Positions 23,680-29,758 of a DNA stretch of 29,758 nt are shown piece after piece (the first letter of the stretch is position 1; each line of letters starts with the position of its first letter). Origin of the DNA: JBEKDJ01 sp050014415 (GTDB lineage Bacteria > Desulfobacterota > BSN033 > UBA1163); the NCBI GenBank assembly GCA_050014415.1, contig JBEKDJ010000059.1, forward strand, positions 1 through 29,758, written 5' to 3'. The notes beneath the pieces are model-generated. The model searched no databases. It was not told where the DNA came from and saw nothing but the letters and a program-made list of their open reading frames with translations. Both the position numbers and the translations under genes were made by a program.

Positions 23680-24201
23680 TAAGGCTAATGGAAACCATTC
23701 CGATCGTACGAAATCTCCTTTGATTGGATATTTCCATCCTGGCTCTCATCCTTTCAAGGCAAATCAGGGGCTCGCAATGACAGAAAGAGAAGAGGGTATT
23801 GTTCTTTAAATCAGAATTTGGGCCTCATTGCGGAAAGCCGTGAGTTCTAAGTTTGACATTGATTTAATTAGATGGTTTTTTTGTTGCCCGCGGCCAATTT
23901 GAGGAGGTTTTGGATTTGTGTTATTCTTTGATTAATGACGACGAGTTCAGCGAACAATATCGAACTTGACAAAACCTGTTGGATTCAATTCCAAAAGAAA
24001 TATTCGATTGGCTCAGTGTCATTCATTTCATTAGCAAGCTGCTGAAAAACGCCCATCTGCGGCGTTGCCCTCATCCTTCGTCGTTGCGGCGTACACCAAG
24101 TACGCCTCACTCCTTAGGATCTCGGGCGCCTTGCATCTGGCCATTTTTGAGCAGCCTTAGAAAAATGACTTTTATCAGCAAGCTGTTAGCTGAGAGGTTA
24201 G
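23680..24201. other. 522-base gap: palindromic repeat, otherwise nothing clear
   Basis: From 23680 to 24035 I see no gene. A CTCGCAATGAC fragment near 23771 resembles a common CGTCATTGCGAG repeat. Two TTGACA hexamers (near 23857 and 23967) lack good -10 partners but could belong to the promoter of the following reductase genes. A palindromic repeat occupies 24036-24158. Confidence 0.5.
24036..24158. repeat. Palindromic repeat element C, about 123 bp
   Basis: The left end AAGCTGCTGAAAAACGCCCA and the complement of the right end, AAGGCTGCTCAAAAATGGCC, match over about 33 bases with mismatches. The centre is a perfect hairpin, GGCGTAC (24088-24094) / GTACGCC (24100-24106). There is no coding capacity. 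I recall this type of repeat from other deltaproteobacterial genomes. AGCAAGCTG recurs just outside (24034-24042 and 24177-24185), a possible flanking duplication. Confidence 0.75.
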
Positions 24202-24990
24202 ATGGTCTTTGTATTGGGTATTGATATTGGCTCAGCCTCCTCAAAGGGGATCGCCCTTGGTGACCACTTTGAGGATCAGGGGCCCATCGGTTCTTTTGAT
24301 GGTCTCTCTGGAGGAGATTTCAACCTTACGGCCGAGAGAATAAGGAGGGAATTGATTTCCCAAGCTGGAATATTAGCGAACGATATTTCTCGGACTGTTG
24401 CCACCGGTTATGGATCAAAATTGGTGGCTTTCGCAAGCGAAGTCAAGCCGGATATCGTCTGTCACGCAAGGGGCGTGTCATTTCTTCTCCCTTCTGTAAG
24501 AACCGTCGTTGATGTAGGAGATCTTTATACGAAGGTCTTCCGAATCGATGGTGATGGAAGTGTCCACAATTTCTTGATGAGCGGGAAGTGTGCCGGAGGA
24601 AGCGGCAGAATCCTTCAAGTCATTGCGAAGATTCTCCAGGTCAAAGTGGAAGAGATTGGTGAATTGTCTTTAAAATCCAAAAGGAGAATTGAGTTTAACA
24701 CGGGTTGTGCCGTTTTTGCGGAGTCGGAGGCGATCTCCCGACTCTCCCAAGAGGCCACAAAAGAAGACCTTCTGGCAGGCATACACAGAGCTCTTGCAGC
24801 CCAGATCAACAGTTTGGCGGAGAGAATGGGTGTGGAACAAGATGTGGCTATGGTGGGTGGCGGTGCAAGAGACGTGGGCCTCGTTCAGGCCTTAAAGGAA
24901 ATCAGAGGTCATGATATTCTTGTACCGGCAAAGCCGCATTTTACGGCTGCGTTGGGTGCGGCCATCATTGCCATAGGCAGCTTAAGGTGA
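24202..24990 (+). CDS. Class I benzoyl-CoA reductase-type ATPase subunit (BcrD/BzdQ-like)
   Basis: A 262-residue ASKHA-fold ATPase of the BcrAD/BadFG family. It has the phosphate loop GIDIGSASSKGIAL, VATGYGSK, CHARG, and the two Cys expected to hold a [4Fe-4S] cluster between subunits: KCAGGSG (C130) and GCAVFAESEAIS (C169). The family motif DIGGQD is replaced by DVGDLYTK. A similar change occurs in the BcrD subunit of Thauera (DIGALHGR), so this is probably the D/Q-type partner in an A/D heterodimer. It would couple ATP hydrolysis to low-potential electron transfer into the N/O-like subunits downstream. GAGAGG precedes the ATG. Confidence 0.8.
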   Translation: MVFVLGIDIGSASSKGIALGDHFEDQGPIGSFDGLSGGDFNLTAERIRRELISQAGILANDISRTVATGYGSKLVAFASEVKPDIVCHARGVSFLLPSVRTVVDVGDLYTKVFRIDGDGSVHNFLMSGKCAGGSGRILQVIAKILQVKVEEIGELSLKSKRRIEFNTGCAVFAESEAISRLSQEATKEDLLAGIHRALAAQINSLAERMGVEQDVAMVGGGARDVGLVQALKEIRGHDILVPAKPHFTAALGAAIIAIGSLR

Positions 24991-25057
24991 AATGATTGAA
25001 ATAAAAGAGTTGATCGAGTATAGTTCATACTGAGCGAACACGAAAAGGAGAAGGCCA

Positions 25058-26218
25058 ATGGTTGGAAGAGGGGATAATATTTTAAACACAGTAGAGGAGT
25101 ATTATGAGGATTACGGCCTTAGAGCAAAGGTACTGAAAAAAGAAGGGAAAAACATTATAGGCTATATTTGTTCCTTTGTCCCCTTGGAAATTATCACGGC
25201 ATCTGGGTGTATTCCTTTTCGGGTAAGAGGGAATATTCACGAGCCCATTACAATGGGCGATACACTCCTTGAGACCATCGTATGCCCCTATTACCGGAGT
25301 TGCTTCGACCTCTCGGTGAAACAAAAATATGACTTTCTCTCAGGTTTGGTTATCCCTCACGGTTGTGATAGCATGGTCCGAAGCTATAGTGCTTGGACTT
25401 ATGCTCTCCCCTATTCCTATTTTCACTTTGTCAATATTCCTACGGTCTGTGATGAATCGTCCTTTGAATTCTTCAGCGCAGAGTTAAATACGTTTAGAAA
25501 AAGTCTGGGGAAATTTGCTGGAAAAGAGATCACCCATGGTGATCTTACCCGTGCCATTGAAATCTACAACAAAAACAGGGATAAGGTCAGAGCACTCTAT
25601 GAATTCAGGAAGGCGGATCCCCCCCTCATCTCTGGTACGGAATTGACAATGGTGTTAACGGTTGGATCGAGCTTACCCATTGACGAAACCAATACCTTAT
25701 TTGATCAGGTTTTAGCAGATATCAAGCGAAGAGAGAAATCTCCTCTGAAGAAAGGCCCTCGGATCCTAATTGATGGCGCTTGCCTCGATAATATTGAACT
25801 CATCAAGCTCGTGGAAGAATTGGGAGGCAACGTAGTTGCCGATACGATTTGCAACGGAGCAAGGGATTACTTTCCACGGACAGAGGTGGGAGGAGATCCC
25901 ATCGATGCACTCAGCCATCGGTATCTCGATAAAATCAATTGCCCTAAAACTTACAGGGAGAAAAAGGCAGAAACCTTTGAAGGAGATATTGCATCCCGAT
26001 TCGGTGATATCGGAGCTTATGCTAAGGATTTCAAAGCAGATGGTGCTATTCTTTATATATATAAATATTGCGATCCCTTTGGTTTTGAGATCCCCGCACG
26101 AAAAGCCTATTATGAGTCCATCAATATCCCCCTTCTTCATCTGGAGGATGTCTATTCTGCAGGTACGATCGGTCAACTCAGAACCAGAATTCAGGCCTTT
26201 CTGGAAATGATCGGCTAA
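25058..26218 (+). CDS. Class I benzoyl-CoA reductase-type subunit (BcrC/BzdN-like)
   Basis: A 386-residue protein of the 2-hydroxyacyl-CoA dehydratase HgdB/BcrC fold, close to the size of BzdN/BcrC. It shows NIIGYICSFVPLEIITASG, CPYYRSC (C76, C82), GLVIPHGCDSM (C103), and late KYCDPFGFEIP with HLEDVYSAGTIGQLRTR. The Cys set fits cluster ligation. Strong AAGGAG site before ATG 25058. It is expected to form the substrate-reducing heterodimer with the next gene product in the cytoplasm. Which aryl- or acyl-CoA is reduced cannot be read here. Confidence 0.82.
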   Translation: MVGRGDNILNTVEEYYEDYGLRAKVLKKEGKNIIGYICSFVPLEIITASGCIPFRVRGNIHEPITMGDTLLETIVCPYYRSCFDLSVKQKYDFLSGLVIPHGCDSMVRSYSAWTYALPYSYFHFVNIPTVCDESSFEFFSAELNTFRKSLGKFAGKEITHGDLTRAIEIYNKNRDKVRALYEFRKADPPLISGTELTMVLTVGSSLPIDETNTLFDQVLADIKRREKSPLKKGPRILIDGACLDNIELIKLVEELGGNVVADTICNGARDYFPRTEVGGDPIDALSHRYLDKINCPKTYREKKAETFEGDIASRFGDIGAYAKDFKADGAILYIYKYCDPFGFEIPARKAYYESINIPLLHLEDVYSAGTIGQLRTRIQAFLEMIG

Positions 26219-26249
26219 CATGGATTCTGAAACAAGGAGGTTTTAGATA

Positions 26250-27653
26250 ATGGCTGAGGAACAGAAAGAGGCAAAACCAAAAAAGAGACTGACAGCGACC
26301 CAGGCAGCTGCTACCATTACCCAAATGAATAAGGAGATTTTCAAAGATACCGTCCGGGCACGGGCTGAGGGAAACCGGAAGATCGCCTTTACCTTTATCT
26401 CTTGCCATCACGAGGAGATCTTCCGGGCCATGGATGTGCTCCCTGTGTGGACAGAGAATTTCGCCGGTATCTGTGGGGCTAAGAGGGATGCGGAAAGATT
26501 CCTTCAGAGAGCGGAGTCCCTTGGTCTTTCCCGATCCTTGTGCACCTATGCCCTTTGCGGGATCGGTTTTGACCAATGGAGGGAAGATCTGGGCGAAATG
26601 CCGCCCAATGCTCCATGGGGTGGACAGGTAAGGCCTGATTTCATGATATCCAGCGGACAGATCCTCTGTGACCCAAGATCCAAATGGTATCAAGCCTCTC
26701 AGCAATATATGCCGGAGGTTCCAATCTATAATATCGACCTTCCTTATCCCATGTTTCAGAGGGATCAGGATCACCGAGAAGTCCGGGGGTACTACCACAA
26801 ATATATTGTCAAGCAATTGCGCGGACTGGTGGCCTTCCTCGAAGAACAGACCGGGAAGAAGATGGATTACGATCGCTTAAGGGAATTAGTTGCCCTCACC
26901 GATCGAACGTGGAACCTGATCGAAGAAACCTATAGCCTTCGAAAGGCTGTCCCTTGCCCCATGGGAACGGGTGATGCGATGAATACGATGATCGCAATAA
27001 ATTTCTGGATGGCCACTCAAAAGGCTTATGACTTCTTTGTCGGTCTCAAAAAGGAATTGGAGGAAAAGATTGCCAAGGGAGAAGGGGAGGTTGAAAATGA
27101 GAGATGCAGACTCATGTGGGGAGGTGGATTGCCTGCCTGGTTTGCCCTGAATGATTTCAATTATTTCAATAGCAAGGGGGCTTCGTTTCCTGTGGAGACA
27201 ACCTACCGAATGGTCGCACCACTCAATGAGATGGATATTCCTGAAACCAAGGATCCCATCGAATACCTAGCATGGAGATGGCTTGGATTTTGGACCTTCT
27301 GGTATGATAAGGCCAAGAAACGACCGGGATCAGAGCCTGATGTGGAACATCTCATCAATTGGATCGAAGAATATAAGATCGATGGAGTGGTCATGCATGA
27401 GGCATTTTCATGTCGAACCTGGCATGTGGGCCTCATCTGGCAGTTACATCAACTGGCTAAAATATACAAGCCCATTCCAGTATTCGTGATAGGGAAAGAC
27501 GGGAAGAAGGAAAAAGTTTACAGAGAACTCCCTTCCCTCATTTTGGAAAGTGACATCATCGATATCACGTCATATTCGGAAGTCGATACAAGAAATAAGA
27601 TTGATGCCTTCATCGAAACCTTAGAATCCATTCGACTAAACAAGGCAGCTTGA
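26250..27653 (+). CDS. Class I benzoyl-CoA reductase-type subunit (BcrB/BzdO-like)
   Basis: A 467-residue protein of the HgdA/BcrB/BzdO fold, near BzdO size. Features: RKIAFTFISCHHEEIFRAMD, SLCTYALCGIG (C98, C103), MISSGQILCDPRSKW (C140), and VVMHEAFSCRTWHVG. The conserved Cys before DPRS probably ligates the cluster. AAGGAGG precedes ATG 26250, 31 bases after the previous gene, so they are surely co-translated. Basic N-terminal tail (KEAKPKKRL). The pairing of unequal subunits (386 and 467) with two unlike ATPases argues for a BCR-type enzyme over a simple dehydratase. Confidence 0.82.
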   Translation: MAEEQKEAKPKKRLTATQAAATITQMNKEIFKDTVRARAEGNRKIAFTFISCHHEEIFRAMDVLPVWTENFAGICGAKRDAERFLQRAESLGLSRSLCTYALCGIGFDQWREDLGEMPPNAPWGGQVRPDFMISSGQILCDPRSKWYQASQQYMPEVPIYNIDLPYPMFQRDQDHREVRGYYHKYIVKQLRGLVAFLEEQTGKKMDYDRLRELVALTDRTWNLIEETYSLRKAVPCPMGTGDAMNTMIAINFWMATQKAYDFFVGLKKELEEKIAKGEGEVENERCRLMWGGGLPAWFALNDFNYFNSKGASFPVETTYRMVAPLNEMDIPETKDPIEYLAWRWLGFWTFWYDKAKKRPGSEPDVEHLINWIEEYKIDGVVMHEAFSCRTWHVGLIWQLHQLAKIYKPIPVFVIGKDGKKEKVYRELPSLILESDIIDITSYSEVDTRNKIDAFIETLESIRLNKAA

Positions 27654-27663
27654 TCAGGCGAGG

Positions 27664-27748
27664 AAGGTTAAGGTCAAGGTTTAGGTTGAGATTCTAAAGT
27701 GAGTTTTTTCTTTTCTCAGCCTTAACCTCAGACTCAACCTCAACCTTT
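27664..27748. repeat. Word palindrome 8 (AAGGTTAAGGTCAAGG)
   Basis: The left arm 27664-27690 is made of AAGGTTAAGGTCAAGG-type words. The right arm 27716-27748 is complementary (CTCAGCCTTAACCTCAGAC, CTCAACCTCAACCTT). It separates the O-like gene from the last ATPase gene and lies right up against that gene's TTG start. Confidence 0.75.
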
Positions 27749-27759
27749 GAGAGATACTA

Positions 27760-28623
27760 TTGACCTCATTTTTTGCAGGCATTGATGTCGGTTCCACGAT
27801 GACCAAAGCCGTGATCCTTAGCGACGGGATCATTGCTTCAATCATTGGACCTACGGGCCCAGAGCAGCGTCGGTTAGCCAATAAGGTTATGGAAGAGGCG
27901 CTGAATCGGGCTGGTATCTCCATCCAGACGGTCACCTACATTGTTTCTACAGGCTACGGAAGAATAAACGTTCCCTTTGCTGATAAGCAGTTCACGGAAA
28001 TCACCTGCCATGCCAAGGGTATCATCAGTCTCTTCCCCAAAGCCAAGACCATCATTGATATCGGGGGTCAGGATGTTAAGGGAATCAAGATAGACACGAC
28101 CGGCAAAACCACCGATTTTGTGATGAATGACAAATGTGCTGCCGGCAGCGGCAGATTCATAGAGGTGATTGCGGATACCCTCGGAGTACCATTGAATAAA
28201 GTCGGCGACCTGTCACTGCAGAGCAGGAATCCTGCGAAGATTAGCAACATCTGCACGATATGGGCACAGCAGGAGGTAGCAGCCAGTTTGGCACAAGGGA
28301 TACCCGTTTCCGACCTGCTTGCAGGGGTTCATCTATCGCTGGCAGACAGGATAAGCAGAATGGTCAATCGGCTAAGGGTGGAAGAGGCGGTCATCGTCAC
28401 GGGTGGAGGTGCTAAAAATAGAGGCCTGCTTAAAGCCCTTTCCGAACAACTGGGCCATGAAATCCTGGTACCCGAGGAGCCCTTGATCACTGGAGCTCTT
28501 GGTGCTGCCTTGAAGGGAAAGGAGATTGTCAAATCGAAATCCTATAATATTGCAGGTTGCAACACAAACCTTTTTCTCCCTTTGAAAAAGGGAGGCCGGG
28601 AGGGATTTAACCTCTTCATGTAG
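27760..28623 (+). CDS. Class I benzoyl-CoA reductase-type ATPase subunit (BcrA/BzdP-like)
   Basis: A 287-residue BcrAD/BadFG ATPase with canonical motifs: GIDVGSTMTKAVIL, VSTGYGR, CHAKG, IDIGGQDVKGIK, DKCAAGSGRFIEV (C126) and NICTIWAQQEV (C165). It would be the A/P-type partner of the ATPase at 24202. The start is TTG 27760: an in-frame TGA lies three codons upstream and the conserved region begins at once. A repeat occupies the space before it, so translation initiation may be weak. The last about 26 residues (YNIAGCNTNLF..., then LPLKKGGREGF) are encoded partly by an intergenic-type repeat at 28576-28607 and are probably not native. Confidence 0.82.
   Translation: MTSFFAGIDVGSTMTKAVILSDGIIASIIGPTGPEQRRLANKVMEEALNRAGISIQTVTYIVSTGYGRINVPFADKQFTEITCHAKGIISLFPKAKTIIDIGGQDVKGIKIDTTGKTTDFVMNDKCAAGSGRFIEVIADTLGVPLNKVGDLSLQSRNPAKISNICTIWAQQEVAASLAQGIPVSDLLAGVHLSLADRISRMVNRLRVEEAVIVTGGGAKNRGLLKALSEQLGHEILVPEEPLITGALGAALKGKEIVKSKSYNIAGCNTNLFLPLKKGGREGFNLFM
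28576..28607. repeat. Hairpin repeat D, half-unit of element A type, inside a coding end
   Basis: CTCCCTTT (28576-28583) and AAAGGGAG (28587-28594) form a perfect stem, followed by a GGGAGGGATTT tail. Each arm of element A (11433-11579) has the same hairpin-plus-GGGATTT layout. It encodes the LPLKKGGREGF tail of the preceding ATPase. Confidence 0.7.
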
Positions 28624-28633
28624 TGAGTGTATT

Positions 28634-29659
28634 ATGATTTACCTTGATTACAATGCGACGACGCCGGTGCTGCCGGAGGTGCTGGAGGCGATGATGCCTT
28701 ACCTGACCTCGGAGTGGGGCAATCCATCAAGTACATACAAGTTCGGCTCAAACCTGAAGACGGTGATCGAGACGGCGCGGGCTCAGGTCGCGGAATTGGT
28801 CGGAGCCCAGGCGATGGAGATTATCTTCACCTCGTGCGCGACGGAGAGCAACAACGCGGCCATTCATGCGGTACTGAAAGCCAATCCCCGGAAACGACAC
28901 ATCGTCACTTCGGTAGTGGAACATTCGTCAGTGTTGAATTACTGCGTGGCCTTAGAAAAGGAAGGATATCGGATTACCTATCTGACTGTTGACCGGGAGG
29001 GCTTGCTCAAGGTATCCGATTTGGAGGACGCCATCTCAGATGAAACCGCCGTTGTTTCGTTGATGTGGGCGAACAATGAGACGGGGGTGTTGTTCCCTGT
29101 GAAGGAGATTGGGGAGATTTGCCGGTCTCGCGGAGTACTCTTCCACTGCGACGCGGTGCAGGCGGCAGGGAAGATTGAGATTGATATGCGAAATGTGCAG
29201 GCCGATTACCTATCACTGACCGGTCACAAATTTGGTGCCCCCAAAGGGATCGGGGCGCTTTACGTCCGCCGCAAAGTCCCGTTCTCGCCGTTTGTATGCG
29301 GTGGCCATCAGGAGCGCAACTTACGCGGTGGCACGGAAAACGTTGCGCTGATTGTGGGAATGGGCAAGGCTGCGGAACTGGCCAGGAAACATCTGACGGT
29401 CTATGACAGGAAAGTGCGACCGCTACGTGACGCCCTTGAAGATGGCATTCTAAGTTCGGTTTCTAATGCTGAATTAAACGGGCACAAAACCCAGCGGCTA
29501 TCAAATACCACCAACATCACTTTCCAGGGCATCGAATCCGAAGCGCTGCTTATTTTGCTAGACAAGGAGGGAGTCTGCGCCTCATCTGGATCAGCTTGCC
29601 TCGCCGATTCCGACGAACCATCACATGTCATTAAAGCTGTACACACTACCTATTCATGA
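28634..29659 (+). pseudogene. NifS-like cysteine desulfurase, C-terminally truncated
   Basis: A class V PLP aminotransferase of NifS/IscS type. It has YLDYNATTP, TSCATESNNAAI, WANNETGVLFPV, HCDAVQAAGK, the PLP lysine in SLTGHKFGAPKG (K199), and the catalytic-loop Cys in ASSGSACLADSDEPSHV (C322). The 341 residues stop after IKAVHTTYS, just where intact relatives continue about 45-55 residues (the AMGxxY...GSIRFSL segment). So active-site residues are present but the C-terminal part is missing. The codon choice looks more GC-rich than the neighbours, hinting at separate origin. It might still be expressed. No good ribosome-binding site is seen; it is 10 bases after the ATPase stop. Confidence 0.75.
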
Positions 29660-29758
29660 GCTAAAAAAGGGGGTAAAATTGGGTGACACTTTTGGTTGAT
29701 GTGGACCCTGATATATCCCCTGGATCGGAGCCAGGATTCCACCGCAATCCTCCAAGCC

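Noticed and set aside
24202..28623. 2-hydroxyglutaryl-CoA dehydratase with HgdC activator
   Set aside because: HgdC is a single homodimeric activator. Two unlike ATPases and the 386/467 subunit sizes fit the BCR type better, though substrate remains unproven.
1..29758. CRISPR array, tRNA or rRNA genes, parS site
   Set aside because: No regular direct repeats with spacers, no cloverleaf or TTCGANNC-type tRNA arm, no rRNA-like stretch and no GTTTCACGTGAAAC-like site were seen by eye.

Overview
The window is about 30 kb of bacterial chromosome of roughly 47-50% GC by eye. It most likely comes from an anaerobic deltaproteobacterium (Desulfobacterota, Syntrophobacterales-like) or a relative. The reasons are the rsmG-parA-parB-bactofilin-ATP synthase run, the class I benzoyl-CoA-reductase-type genes, and several kinds of intergenic repeat. 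This assignment rests on gene content and remembered family sequences, not on a search.

Region 1 (1-11.4 kb) looks like a cell-wall recycling neighbourhood. It holds the 3' end of a DUF1460 amidase, a GNAT-DUF4922 (HIT-like) fusion, a large two-part GT2-like glycosyltransferase, an AmgK-like sugar kinase, a MurU-like nucleotidyltransferase, an AmpG-like permease broken by an out-of-frame deletion, and a SpoIID/LytB-domain protein without a signal peptide. Between these sit an ATP-grasp gene fragment, lspA, and two plus-strand zinc-ribbon membrane proteins (one with DUF4282).

Region 2 (11.4-22.5 kb) is a minus-strand housekeeping run. In transcription order it reads rsmG, parA, parB, bactofilin, then a complete one-piece F-type ATP synthase operon (atpZ/I, atpB, atpE, a 37-residue unannotated membrane ORF, atpF, atpH, atpA, atpG, atpD, atpC). 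A good sigma70-type promoter lies ahead of atpZ.

Region 3 (22.5-24.2 kb) has an XRE regulator. Divergent from it is a strong promoter with paired operator-like sites, leading into a noncoding stretch that ends in a terminator. A 69-residue orphan gene and a long palindromic repeat follow.

Region 4 (24.2-29.7 kb) has four consecutive genes with the subunit pattern of an ATP-dependent class I benzoyl-CoA reductase: two different ATPase/activator subunits flanking two 2-hydroxyacyl-CoA-dehydratase-type subunits. A NifS-like cysteine desulfurase gene that stops early comes next.

The least expected feature is in the intergenic DNA. At least eight gaps carry low-complexity word palindromes: a short purine-rich word repeated with variations, then its complementary inverted copy, with a different word in each gap. 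Three genes take their stop codons from these repeats. Two MITE-like elements are also present, one inside the ATP synthase operon and one inside a word palindrome. A half-unit related to the second MITE has been read into the C-terminus of an activator gene.
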